Shown in pieces: positions 41,985 through 50,874 of a DNA stretch of 51,440 bases. The DNA is from Meiothermus sp. GTDB lineage: Bacteria > Deinococcota > Deinococci > Deinococcales > Thermaceae. The notes beneath the pieces are model-generated. The model did no database searches. It was not told the origin of the DNA and saw nothing but the letters and a program-made list of their open reading frames with translations. The translations under genes and the position numbers were made by a program. Every line of letters starts with the position of its first letter. Within the stretch, counting starts at the first letter, position 1. The stretch covers positions 1 through 51,440 of the forward strand of contig NZ_JANXCG010000001.1 in assembly GCF_025060375.1 (NCBI RefSeq), in the 5' to 3' direction.

Positions 41985-44162
41985 CTAGTCCTCCAGGAGC
42001 CCCACAAAGCTCTGGGGGTCGGGGTCTACGCGTAGCCGCGCCCCGTGCACGGGGGGTAGGTTTTCCATCAGGGCCCGGACGCGGGCCTCGCTGCTTTTGA
42101 GCAGGAGGTGAAACACGTACTGGCCCCGCAGGCGGGCCACAGGGGCTGGGGCCGGGCCCAGCATCTCGCCAGGTTCAGATTGGGGTTTGAGGGCCGCGGC
42201 GAGCTGCAAGATGGCGTCGCGGGCCACGGGCTCCTTGGGGTGGGCGACCTCGAGCTTCACCATCCGGCTGGCAGGAGGGTAGCCCAAGGCGCGCCGCAGG
42301 GCCAGCTCCTTCTCCATGAAACCCTTGGGGTCAGCGGTCTGGAGCGCTTTGTGGGCTGGGTGGGTGGGCTCGAAGGTCTGCAAGACCAGCAGAGGGCGGC
42401 GGCGGGGGTGCAGGTCGGCAAGCTGCCACAGGAGCCGGTGGTAGCGCTCGGCAGCCCGGAAGTCGGACTCGAGGACGAACCCGTCGGCGTAGGGGAGGAG
42501 CACCAGGGCCAGCTCGGGCAGGACCGGGGCCCGCAGGATGGCCGTAGTGCCTACCAGCACGCCGGGTTCGCCTGCCAGCAGCGGGTCCAGGCTGTCCTTG
42601 GCCCCGGCGGTGTAGCGGTAGCGGGGCAGGGTTGGTAGATACCGGGCCAGGGCCTCCAGCAGCCAGTCCACCCCGGGTCCCCGGGGGTCGAAGACGTCGG
42701 AACGGCAGTTTGGGCAGAGGAGGGGGGCCTTCTCCTCGTGGCCGCACTGGTGGCACTGCAGCCAGCCCAACCGCTCGCCCTTGTGGTAGCGCAGCGGCAG
42801 TGCGCAGTGGGGGCACATGGCCTTCCAGTCGCACTCCTTGCAGCGGAGCACCGCGCTGTAGCCTCGCCGGGCGGAAAGCACGATAGCCTGCCGTCTTTTC
42901 TCCTGCACCTGTTGCAGTACGGCGATGGCCGCTCCCGAAAAGGGCCAGCCCCGTTCCCTGCGCATGTCCAGCAGGTGTAGCCGGGGAACAGGGGGCGGCA
43001 GGTGGTGGGCAGGCTCGGTCCAGACCTCGGCGCTGTTCACGCCAGAAAGGTAGTGGATGGGCACCCCCAGCCCCTGGGCGCGCAGTCGGGCCAGCCGGGG
43101 TACAAAGGCCCTCGAGCCCCCCGGCAACTTGTAGGCCTCTGCACCTTCCTCCACCACCACGATGCGCCGCACCTCCACCGGCAGGAGCAGACCCTGGTAG
43201 GTGGCGAGCACCGAGGTCCCCTTCATCCCGGCTTTGCGTACCCCTGCCCACACCTTGCGGCGTTCCTCGGCCCTCATCTCCCCGTGAAAGGCGATGGCCC
43301 CGGGGAGGAACGGCTGGAATCTCCTGAGCAACGAGACTTCAGGGAAGAGCACCAGCGCGGGTCCTTGCCCCAATAAGGTGGTCAGGGCGCGGATGCGTTC
43401 GAGGAGCCTGCCCCCCTCCAGCCGCACCGGTATGGTGGGCAGTTGTAGGGGCTCGAGGGTTTGCGCTGCCAGGGCTTCGGGGGCCGGTTCTGCCTCTGAA
43501 AAGCCGATGTAACCCCTGTCCAGGAGGCCCTTCACCACCCCTACCCCCACGCCTGCTGCTCGGGCCAGCGCCGCCATGCTCTCGGCCTGACCCAGGTCGC
43601 GCAGGGTGTACCAGGCCGCTTTGGCCCTTTCACTAAGCCCCTCCGGAGGCTCCTGCAGGGCCACCAGCACCCGCCGTGGAGGGCGTTTTTCGGCCACCTC
43701 CTCCTGCAGAACTCCCCCCTCGCGCAGGTGGTCCAGCAGCCTGGGGTCGAGGCCCTGCGCGTCTTGCCAGCCCTCAGCCAGGGCCTCCAGGCCTCTGGGC
43801 AGCACCGCCGGGTCGGCCCCCGGCACGAGCCGCACGCGGTGTTGCAGGGGTGGCTCGAGGAAGGGCAGCAGGTCAGCCAGAAGGGTGCCCAGGGGGCAGA
43901 AGCTGTCCTGTGCAGCAGCCTGGAGAAAGGCCAGCTCCTCCCGGCGCAGCCAGGGGAAGTCGTCTAGGTAGGCCACGGCCTCGCGCAGGGTAAAGCTTTT
44001 TTGGAGGCCCTCCTCGTACCCCACCACCAGGCCTACCCGCAGCTCCCCGCGCCAGGGCACCACCACCCGGTGCCCTAGGCCCTCCCCTTCCTGCACGCCA
44101 TGGGGCGGAAGGTAGGACATGGGCTCGAGGGGCAAAGGCAGGGCTACCCGCAATAGCCGCAT
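41985..44162 (-). CDS. priA: Primosomal protein N' (PriA) lacking helicase ATPase motifs
   Basis: A 725-residue replication-restart protein that binds forked DNA and helps reload DnaB. The N-terminal DNA-binding part (about 1-110) and the zinc-binding block (CKECDWKAMCPHCALPLRYH, then CHQCGHEEKAPLLCPNC) are present. The usual Walker A GxxGSGKT and the DEEH box are absent: the matching positions read LTTLLGQGPALVLFPE and VVVEEGAEAYK. This fits the pseudohelicase state described for Deinococcus PriA. It starts 9 bp after uvrA and is likely cotranscribed with it. Confidence 0.92.
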   Translation of the reverse strand: MRLLRVALPLPLEPMSYLPPHGVQEGEGLGHRVVVPWRGELRVGLVVGYEEGLQKSFTLREAVAYLDDFPWLRREELAFLQAAAQDSFCPLGTLLADLLPFLEPPLQHRVRLVPGADPAVLPRGLEALAEGWQDAQGLDPRLLDHLREGGVLQEEVAEKRPPRRVLVALQEPPEGLSERAKAAWYTLRDLGQAESMAALARAAGVGVGVVKGLLDRGYIGFSEAEPAPEALAAQTLEPLQLPTIPVRLEGGRLLERIRALTTLLGQGPALVLFPEVSLLRRFQPFLPGAIAFHGEMRAEERRKVWAGVRKAGMKGTSVLATYQGLLLPVEVRRIVVVEEGAEAYKLPGGSRAFVPRLARLRAQGLGVPIHYLSGVNSAEVWTEPAHHLPPPVPRLHLLDMRRERGWPFSGAAIAVLQQVQEKRRQAIVLSARRGYSAVLRCKECDWKAMCPHCALPLRYHKGERLGWLQCHQCGHEEKAPLLCPNCRSDVFDPRGPGVDWLLEALARYLPTLPRYRYTAGAKDSLDPLLAGEPGVLVGTTAILRAPVLPELALVLLPYADGFVLESDFRAAERYHRLLWQLADLHPRRRPLLVLQTFEPTHPAHKALQTADPKGFMEKELALRRALGYPPASRMVKLEVAHPKEPVARDAILQLAAALKPQSEPGEMLGPAPAPVARLRGQYVFHLLLKSSEARVRALMENLPPVHGARLRVDPDPQSFVGLLED

Positions 44163-44171
44163 CTTTCTCTG

Positions 44172-47111
44172 TCAGTCGGCGGCAACCTCTAGCCGCTGCC
44201 CAATCTCGGGGATGCGGGCCAGGAAAGCTCCAGTGGGGCTGCCGGAGCGGGCCACTTCCTCCGGGGTGCCCTCGGCCACAATCTCCCCACCCCGGGCCCC
44301 CCCCTCCGGGCCCAGGTCAATCACCCAGTCGGCGGTTTTGACCACGTCCATGTTGTGCTCGATCACCACCACGGTGTTGCCCCCGTCCACCAACCGGTGC
44401 AGGACATCCAAGAGCTTGGCGGTGTCCTCGAAGTGCAGACCGGTGGTGGGCTCATCCAGGATGTAGAGGGTACGCCCGGTGGAGCGGCGCCCGAGCTCGG
44501 TGGAGAGCTTAACCCGCTGGGCCTCACCGCCCGAGAGGGTGGGCGAGGGCTGGCCCAGCTTCATGTAGCCCAGCCCCACATCCACCATCAGCTGTAGCTT
44601 GCGGGCAATGGTGGGGATGTTCTCGAAGAAGACCAGGGCCTCCTCTACGGTCATGTCCAGCACATCGGCGATGTTCTTGCCCCGCAGCTTCACTTCCAGG
44701 GTTTCCTTGTTGTAGCGCTTACCCTTGCAGACCTCACAGGGCACGTAGAGGTCGGGGAGGAAGAGCATCTCGATTTTCACCGTACCATCCCCGCCGCAGG
44801 CCTCGCAGCGCCCGCCCTTGACGTTGAAGCTAAAACGCCCGGCCTCATAACCCCGTTTGCGGGCCTCAGGGGTTTTGGCAAAGAGGTCCCTTATCTCATC
44901 GAAAATTCCGGTGTAGGTCGCAGGGTTCGAGCGGGGGGTGCGGCCGATGGGGGACTGGTCAATTTCGATGACCTTGTCCAGGTGCTCCGCCCCCTCAATG
45001 CCGTCAAAACGGCCGGGGATGGTCTTGGCCCGCATCAGGTCGCGGGCCAGGGCCGCGTAGAGGATGTCGTGCACCAGCGTAGACTTGCCTGAGCCCGAAG
45101 GGCCGGTGATGGCCACAAACTTGCCCAGGGGAATCCGCAGGTTTACCCCCTTCAGGTTGTGCTCGCGGGCCCCCTTGAGCACCAGCCACTTGCCGTTGCC
45201 CTTGCGGCGCGTTTTGGGTACCGGAATGCGCTTGCTGCCCCGTAGGTAGGCCCCGGTCAGGCTTTTGGGGTGGGCCAGGATGTCCTCGAGCCGCCCCTGG
45301 GCCACCACCTCCCCCCCGTGCACCCCCTCCCCCGGCCCCATGTCCACGATCCAGTCGGCCTCGCGCATGGTTTCCTCGTCGTGCTCCACCACCAAAAGGG
45401 TGTTGCCCAGGTCGCGCAGCTTCTTGAGGGTGGCCAAGAGGCGCTGGTTGTCGCGGGGGTGCAGCCCGATGGAAGGCTCGTCCAGCACGTAGAGCACCCC
45501 GGTCAGCCCCGAGCCCACCTGGGTGGCCAGCCGGATGCGCTGGGCCTCGCCGCCCGAGAGGGTGTTGGCGGAGCGGTCTAGGGTCAGGTAGTCCAGGCCC
45601 ACGTCCTCCAGGAAACCCAGCCGGCTTTGGATCTCCCGCCAGATGGGGGCCGCCACCTGCATCTGGAACTCGTTCAGGTTGCGCTTTTCGCGCGGCTCGG
45701 CCAGGCCCTCTAGCCGGATGCGGTAGGCGCTGAGCTGGGCCTCAGCCTCCACCACCCGGTTCTCGGCCAGGGCCTCGAAGAACCGCTTGGCCTCCCGCAC
45801 CGGCATGGCCGAAACTTCGGCGATGTTGAAGGGCCCTACCCGCACGGAGAGCACCTCCCGCTTGTAGCGGGTACCCGCACAGCTTGGACAAGGCTTCAGG
45901 GTCATGTAGGCCTCGTAGGCCTCACGCAGCCCCTCGGACTCGGTCTCGCGGTAGCGGTGTTGCAACCAGGGAATTACCCCCTCGTAGCTCACCGAGACCC
46001 GCAGGGTCTCGCGCCCGCCCCGACGGTAGACCACCTCAAAGGGTTCGGGCAGGCCGTACAGCACTGCCCACTGGGCCTCTTTGGGGAGTTGCTTGAAGGG
46101 GGTTCGCATGTCGAAGCCCAGGTGTTCCGAAAGCGCCCGAAGCCGGTCCCACAGGTAGCCCTTGCCGTTGTCGCGCCCCCGGCTCCAGGGGAGGATGGCC
46201 CCTTCGGCCAGCGAGAGCTCGGGGTTCACGATCAGCTCGGGGTCGAAGACCTGGTTGTAGCCCAGACCCGAGCAGTCCGGGCAGGCCCCGTAGGGGGCGT
46301 TGAAGGAGAAGATGCGGGGCTCGAGCTCCTCCAGCACGCTCCCGTGCTCCGGGCAGGCGAACTTCTCTGAGAAGAGCTCTTCGTGGCCCGTATCGGGCCA
46401 CAGAACGCGCATCAACCCCTCGCCGCGCAGGAGGGCCAGCTCCACCGACTCGGCGATGCGCGCGCGCTCTTCCGGCTTCAAGACCACCCGGTCCACCACC
46501 AGGTCGATGTCGTGCTTCTCGTACCTCTCCAGCTTGAGCCCTAGGGCTTCCTCCAGCGTGTAGATGACCCCGTCCACCCGCACCCGGGCGTAGCCCTCCT
46601 TTTGAAGCTGTTGGAATTCCTTGCGGTACTCGCCCTTGCGCCCCCGCACCAGAGGGGCCATCAAGATAGCCCGGGTGCCCTCGGGCTTCTGGAAGAGCCG
46701 GTCGGTAATCTCCGAGGCCGACTGCCGCTCGATGGGCCGCCCGCAGTGGGGGCAGTAGGCGGTGCCCACCCGGGCGAACAAGAGGCGCAGGTAGTCGTGG
46801 ATTTCGGTAACGGTGCCCACGGTGGAGCGGGGGTTGTGTGAGGTGGTCTTTTGGTCAATGGAAATGGCTGGGGAAAGCCCCTCGATGCTCTCCACATCGG
46901 GCTTTTCCATCACCCCCAGGAACTGCCGAGCATACGAGGAGAGGCTCTCCACGTACCGGCGTTGCCCCTCGGCGTAAATGGTGTCAAAGGCCAGGGTGCT
47001 TTTGCCCGAGCCCGAGACCCCGGTAATGACGATGAACTGCCCTCGGGGCAGTTCAACGGTGATGTTCTTCAGGTTGTGCTCCTTGGCACCCCGGACGATG
47101 ATCTTGTCCAT
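44172..47111 (-). CDS. uvrA: Excinuclease ABC subunit A
   Basis: A 979-residue damage-recognition ATPase of nucleotide excision repair. Both ABC modules are complete: Walker [10 protein letters not shown] (near 33) and GPSGSGKST (near 665), ABC signatures [11 protein letters not shown] and [11 protein letters not shown], and zinc modules including CPHCGRP, CPDCSG, CPSCAG and CEACGGDG...CEVCKGKRY. The ATG at 47111 lies 6 nt after TATAGT (leaderless) and is preferred over a frame starting 15 codons earlier. It leads priA. Confidence 0.97.
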   Translation of the reverse strand: MDKIIVRGAKEHNLKNITVELPRGQFIVITGVSGSGKSTLAFDTIYAEGQRRYVESLSSYARQFLGVMEKPDVESIEGLSPAISIDQKTTSHNPRSTVGTVTEIHDYLRLLFARVGTAYCPHCGRPIERQSASEITDRLFQKPEGTRAILMAPLVRGRKGEYRKEFQQLQKEGYARVRVDGVIYTLEEALGLKLERYEKHDIDLVVDRVVLKPEERARIAESVELALLRGEGLMRVLWPDTGHEELFSEKFACPEHGSVLEELEPRIFSFNAPYGACPDCSGLGYNQVFDPELIVNPELSLAEGAILPWSRGRDNGKGYLWDRLRALSEHLGFDMRTPFKQLPKEAQWAVLYGLPEPFEVVYRRGGRETLRVSVSYEGVIPWLQHRYRETESEGLREAYEAYMTLKPCPSCAGTRYKREVLSVRVGPFNIAEVSAMPVREAKRFFEALAENRVVEAEAQLSAYRIRLEGLAEPREKRNLNEFQMQVAAPIWREIQSRLGFLEDVGLDYLTLDRSANTLSGGEAQRIRLATQVGSGLTGVLYVLDEPSIGLHPRDNQRLLATLKKLRDLGNTLLVVEHDEETMREADWIVDMGPGEGVHGGEVVAQGRLEDILAHPKSLTGAYLRGSKRIPVPKTRRKGNGKWLVLKGAREHNLKGVNLRIPLGKFVAITGPSGSGKSTLVHDILYAALARDLMRAKTIPGRFDGIEGAEHLDKVIEIDQSPIGRTPRSNPATYTGIFDEIRDLFAKTPEARKRGYEAGRFSFNVKGGRCEACGGDGTVKIEMLFLPDLYVPCEVCKGKRYNKETLEVKLRGKNIADVLDMTVEEALVFFENIPTIARKLQLMVDVGLGYMKLGQPSPTLSGGEAQRVKLSTELGRRSTGRTLYILDEPTTGLHFEDTAKLLDVLHRLVDGGNTVVVIEHNMDVVKTADWVIDLGPEGGARGGEIVAEGTPEEVARSGSPTGAFLARIPEIGQRLEVAAD

Positions 47112-47117
47112 CGGAGC

Positions 47118-47146
47118 ACTATAACACCCCTCTTGGGTTATGTAAA
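47118..47146 (-). promoter_or_regulatory. uvrA promoter
   Basis: On the minus strand TTTACA (47141-47146) and TATAGT (47118-47123) are 17 nt apart. The ATG follows 6 nt after the -10, so the mRNA should be leaderless. A dyad, TATGT-N5-ACATA (47140-47154), overlaps the -35. A second imperfect dyad with arms GGTG..GATA and TATC..CACC lies at 47171-47196 in the same AT-rich island. Confidence 0.75.
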
Positions 47147-47238
47147 TAACATACAATGCTCGGGAGAAATGGTGTATGATACTTATTTATCGCACCATCA
47201 GCGGTCGCCCAGACGATTTGGCGGGTCCCTGCAGCGGC

Positions 47239-47623
47239 TTACCGGGTGGTGGGGGTGCGCCAGTGGGGGCTGTCGGGGCGGCTCACCTTCACCGGGAACT
47301 CCCTCGATTCGGACCAGCTGACCGGATTTGAGGCGCTTTGGGCGGTGGGCCGGGGCTTCAGATGCCCTTCCCCAGGCCAGTGCCAGGTTTACTGGTGAAA
47401 GGGCTGAGGCGGTAGAGCTGTCCTGGAGAGTGCCCAGGCCCCGAGCAGAAGGCAGGCTACTGGCTCGAGGCAATAGCCGGCTTTTTCAACCACGCCACGC
47501 CTTGGGGGCCGAGCTGGACCTGCGAAAGCTCTGGTTACCGGTACCCCCAGTGGATGGGCGGCGGGCTGGGGTGAAAGCGGCGCTGGACCCCGCAAGCAGG
47601 AGCAGCCAGGCCAGAAGCCCCAT
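47239..47623 (-). pseudogene. Decayed coding remnant downstream of dnaB
   Basis: The 548-bp gap between uvrA and dnaB has no intact gene, yet reads as former coding DNA. On the minus strand, 36 bp after dnaB, an ATG at 47623 opens MGLLAWLLLLAGSSAAFTP, a good signal peptide. The frame hits TGA about 45 codons on, then stays open to about 47198. Another minus frame reads plausible protein (NPVSWSESREFPVKVSRPD) up to a TAA at 47239. The plus strand also has an open stretch at 47180-47399 without a good start. Strand and identity are uncertain. Confidence 0.3.
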
Positions 47624-47659
47624 CCCCGCGGTTTGGCGAGCAGGGGCGGGAGGGCCTGC

Positions 47660-49012
47660 TCAGATTTCATCCTTGGCTAGGTCGTTGAAGCGCACGTGCT
47701 GGGCGTGGAACTGCAGCTCCACCACTCCGGTAGGGCCGTTGCGTTGCTTGCCGATGATAATCTCGGCGGTGCCGGCTTTTTCCGAGTGGGGGTGGTAGTA
47801 GTCGTCGCGGTAGATGAACATCACCAGGTCCGCATCTTGTTCGATGGAACCGCTTTCCCGTAGATCGGAAAGCATGGGTCTCTTGTTGGGGCGCGACTCC
47901 ACTGCCCGCGAAAGCTGGGAAAGAGCGATAACCGGGATGCCCAGCTCACGGGCTAGCCCCTTTAGGCCGCGGGAGATCTGGGCAATCTCTTGCTGGCGGT
48001 TTTCGCCGGCGTTTTTGCCCCCGCCCGGGCCCGACATGAGCTGGAGGTAGTCGATTACAATCAGGCCCAGCCGATAATGAGCGTGCAGTCGGCGGGCCCG
48101 GGCCCGGAGTTCCATCAGGGTTAGGTCGGAGGTATCGTCAATCAGAATGGGGGCCTCGGCGATACGGCCCGCCACGTCCACGAGCTTGGAAAAGTCGCGG
48201 TCGGTGAGCTGGCCCTGCCGCAGGCGGTTCATGTCTATGCGGGCTTCTGAGCAAAGCATGCGAGTGACAAGCTGCACGGCGGGCATCTCTAGGGAGAAGA
48301 TGGCTACCCCAACGCCCTCCCTGAGGGCCACGTTCTGGGCGATGGTGAGGGCAAAGGCGGTTTTGCCCATGCTGGGGCGGGCGGCGATGATGTTGAGGGA
48401 GCCAGGGGTGAGGCTGCCGATTATAGCGTCCAGGTCACGAAAACCGCTTCGCACCCCGTCCATCTGGCCCTTGTGTTCGTAGAGCCTCTGGATGTGTTCA
48501 AAGGTTTGGTGGACCAGCTCCCGCATGCTCTGGAACTCCGAGCGGCTGCCCTGAGTGGCGACCTCCAGCACCTTTCGCCCTGCCGCGTCAAGGATGTCCT
48601 CCAGGCTCCCTTCTTCCTCGTAGGCCATGCGCAGGGCCTCGCCCGCCGCGGCTATGAGCTTGCGCAATGTCCACTTCTCGGCCACGATGCGCCCGTAAAA
48701 CTCAGCGTAAGCCGCAGTAGGGGTGTTTTCGGAAAGCCCCACCAGGTAGGAGAGGCCACCCACGCTTTCCAGCTCCCCAGCCTGGCGCAGGGCCTCGGAG
48801 ACCGTGACCAGGTCAATGGGTTCACGCCGGGCCCTGAGCCCCACCATAGCCTCCCAGATCTTGCGGTGGGCCTCTTTGTAGAAGGCCTCAGCGGTGATGT
48901 AGCCCTCGAGCCTGTCCAGCACCTCGCTATCTAGGAGCACCGCGCCCAGCAGGCTGGCCTCCGCATCTAGGTTGTGGGGGGGCACGCGGCCCTCTGTAGG
49001 GGTGGAGGTCAT
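47660..49012 (-). CDS. dnaB: Replicative DNA helicase DnaB
   Basis: A 450-residue hexameric helicase. The N-terminal domain begins RVPPHNLDAEASLLGAVLLDSEVL. After a linker the RecA-like domain shows ARPSMGKTAFAL (Walker A), FSLEMPAVQL, VIDYLQLMSG (Walker B), and SQLSRAVESRPNKRPMLSDL with the arginine finger region. No intein is present. The ATG at 49012 is preferred; an in-frame GTG at 49021 lies too close to a TAAAGT box (49024-49029). It may be expressed alone or with the methyltransferase 52 bp upstream. Confidence 0.96.
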   Translation of the reverse strand: MTSTPTEGRVPPHNLDAEASLLGAVLLDSEVLDRLEGYITAEAFYKEAHRKIWEAMVGLRARREPIDLVTVSEALRQAGELESVGGLSYLVGLSENTPTAAYAEFYGRIVAEKWTLRKLIAAAGEALRMAYEEEGSLEDILDAAGRKVLEVATQGSRSEFQSMRELVHQTFEHIQRLYEHKGQMDGVRSGFRDLDAIIGSLTPGSLNIIAARPSMGKTAFALTIAQNVALREGVGVAIFSLEMPAVQLVTRMLCSEARIDMNRLRQGQLTDRDFSKLVDVAGRIAEAPILIDDTSDLTLMELRARARRLHAHYRLGLIVIDYLQLMSGPGGGKNAGENRQQEIAQISRGLKGLARELGIPVIALSQLSRAVESRPNKRPMLSDLRESGSIEQDADLVMFIYRDDYYHPHSEKAGTAEIIIGKQRNGPTGVVELQFHAQHVRFNDLAKDEI

Positions 49013-49064
49013 GGCAGACACCCACTTTAGCCCAGGCGGGTGGGTTTGGAAAGCGGCACGGGCG

Positions 49065-50138
49065 TCAGCGGCCTGGGGCCAGCTTGGCCGTGGGTTCTTC
49101 CTCGGCCAGGGCCGAGGCGACGGCCCGTTTCTGCGAGGCCACGAACAGGAACTCGCGGTTTTGGGTGTGGGAGACCCGGCCTACCTTTACCCCCTGGGGG
49201 TTGTAGATGCCGATCCGGGCTCCCACGTATCGGCGGTGGGTGCGGCAGAGGCGCACCACAAATCCCCACCCTCCAAGCAGGGCCTCTATCTCTTCGGGCC
49301 GGAAGAAGCCCTCGTCGCTGAAGGACAGCACCAGGTGCGGAGCCTTTATCCTCGCAAGAAGCCGCTCCAGGGCGAACCTAGCCTCCTTTTTGGAGTTAAA
49401 GGGGCTTTTGCGCTCCCGCACGTCGGACCGCTTTTGGGCCACCCCGTAGGTGGTGGGGCTGTCAAAGCGCACCAGGGTTTCCCAGACGTGGTAGTTGCCC
49501 AGGTAGGAGTGGCTGTTGTAGGGAGGGTCCAGGTAGAACAGGTCTCCCTCCAGTGCCCCTGCTGCTTCCAGTGCATCGCTCAGGTGGGCCTCGCCCGGTC
49601 CGGGCAGGAGGGGTGGGTAGGCCAACTGGAGTTCGTTCCAGGCCCTGGGCGCCCAACGCTTGAGGTAGGCCATCTGGACCCCGGTGGTGGAGTCCACCTT
49701 GTCGGCAGCCAGGAGCAGGCTGGTGAGGAGGATGGCCCTTAGGGTGGGGTCAGCCCGGTATTCCTCTATGGCTTCCCGTATGGCCTCTATGCGGGCGCCG
49801 TTTCTGGGCTGGAAGTAGCGGGCCTTCACGCAGTAGGTTTGGGTGAACCAGCCGGCTTTGGGCTTGAGGGCAGCCAGCCTCTCCAGCACGGGCTGGATTT
49901 TGCTTCGCGGGTACGCCCGCGCATCAGCCCCTATCAGGGCCTGGGCCAGGACATGGGCGTAGGCGTTGTGGTCGTTGGCGATCACGTAGAACCCTTGGGC
50001 CTTCAGCGCGTGGCCTACCCGGGCGCTGCCCGAGAACAGGTCCACCACCCTGCGCAGGGGGGTGACTTGGTCTATCCTGCTCACCGTCTTCACGATCCAG
50101 GGGATGAGGGCCCGTTTGGAACCGATGTATTTGATCAT
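49065..50138 (-). CDS. DNA adenine methyltransferase (D12/Dam class), orphan
   Basis: A 357-residue N6-adenine methyltransferase of alpha-type motif order: an N-terminal MIKYIGSKRALIPWIV start, SAM motif VVDLFSGSARVGHALK (31-46), a target-recognition region (about 60-190), then the catalytic DPPY (204-207) in FYLDPPYNSH. No restriction endonuclease gene is next to it, so it may be a solitary epigenetic methylase or part of a split system. Target site unknown. GGAG lies just before the ATG, and TAATAT/TATAGC around 50158-50166 may be its -10 region. Adjacency to dnaB is notable. Confidence 0.86.
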   Translation of the reverse strand: MIKYIGSKRALIPWIVKTVSRIDQVTPLRRVVDLFSGSARVGHALKAQGFYVIANDHNAYAHVLAQALIGADARAYPRSKIQPVLERLAALKPKAGWFTQTYCVKARYFQPRNGARIEAIREAIEEYRADPTLRAILLTSLLLAADKVDSTTGVQMAYLKRWAPRAWNELQLAYPPLLPGPGEAHLSDALEAAGALEGDLFYLDPPYNSHSYLGNYHVWETLVRFDSPTTYGVAQKRSDVRERKSPFNSKKEARFALERLLARIKAPHLVLSFSDEGFFRPEEIEALLGGWGFVVRLCRTHRRYVGARIGIYNPQGVKVGRVSHTQNREFLFVASQKRAVASALAEEEPTAKLAPGR

Positions 50139-50217
50139 GGCGCTCCAAAAGGCTCAGGCTATATTATTTGTACCCCTGCTCACTTGAACCGGGCGCTCTA
50201 GGGGTTAGGTTGAGGGT

Positions 50218-50838
50218 ATGTTTGGTCGTTTTTACAGGCCCGAGGGCCCGAACCATCGGGTTCCACCGGGGCAGGTGCTCACCGAGAAGTTCCCCGTGCT
50301 CACCTACGGCCCCACCCCCAGCCTGCGCCCCGAGGAGGTGCGGCTCGAGGTCGGCGGGCTGGTTGAGAACCCCTTGAGCCTGGGCTGGGAGGAGTTCATG
50401 GCCCTGCCCCAGACCGCGCTGAAGGCCGACTTCCACTGCGTGACCCGCTGGAGCCGGCTGGATGTGGAGTGGCGGGGGGTGCGGGTGCTCGAGCTGCTGA
50501 GCCGGGCCCGCCCCAGGCCGGAGGCCCGGTATGTGCTGGTCTACTGCTACGGCGGTTACACCACCAGCCTGCCCCTGGAGGACTTTGCCCGCGAGGAAAA
50601 CCTCCTGGCCCATACCCTCTTCGGCCAGCCCCTGCCCCGCGAGCACGGAGGGCCGCTGCGCCTGGTGGTGCCCCACCTCTACGCCTGGAAGAGCGCCAAA
50701 TGGGTGCGGGGTTTTCGTCTGTTGGAGCGGGAGGAGCTGGGTTTTTGGGAACTCAACGGGTACCACCGAAGGGGCGACCCCTGGAGGGAGGAGCGCTTCG
50801 GCGGCCCTGACCAAAGCCCTCTAGGGGGGACGCCGTAG
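50218..50838 (+). CDS. Sulfite-oxidase-like molybdopterin oxidoreductase
   Basis: A 206-residue protein of the sulfite oxidase/YedY molybdopterin-binding fold. The molybdenum-ligand Cys74 is in DFHCVTRWSRLDVEWRGV, followed by VYCYGGYTTSLPLEDF and EHGGPLRLVVPHLYAWKSAKWV, all typical. There is no Tat or Sec signal, so it is cytosolic, unlike YedY/MsrP. No heme or dimerisation domain is attached. Physiological substrate unknown. The ATG is 6 nt after TAGGTT (leaderless). Confidence 0.9.
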   Translation: MFGRFYRPEGPNHRVPPGQVLTEKFPVLTYGPTPSLRPEEVRLEVGGLVENPLSLGWEEFMALPQTALKADFHCVTRWSRLDVEWRGVRVLELLSRARPRPEARYVLVYCYGGYTTSLPLEDFAREENLLAHTLFGQPLPREHGGPLRLVVPHLYAWKSAKWVRGFRLLEREELGFWELNGYHRRGDPWREERFGGPDQSPLGGTP

Positions 50839-50874
50839 CTGGTCCGTGCTCGTGGGCTGCTATACTATGCCTGC

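Noticed and set aside
47198-47473. 92-codon minus-strand frame after uvrA as an intact gene
   Set aside because: It starts in the middle of a longer frame interrupted by TGA, uses a weak TTG, and reads as Pro/Arg-rich sequence; treated as part of the decayed remnant.
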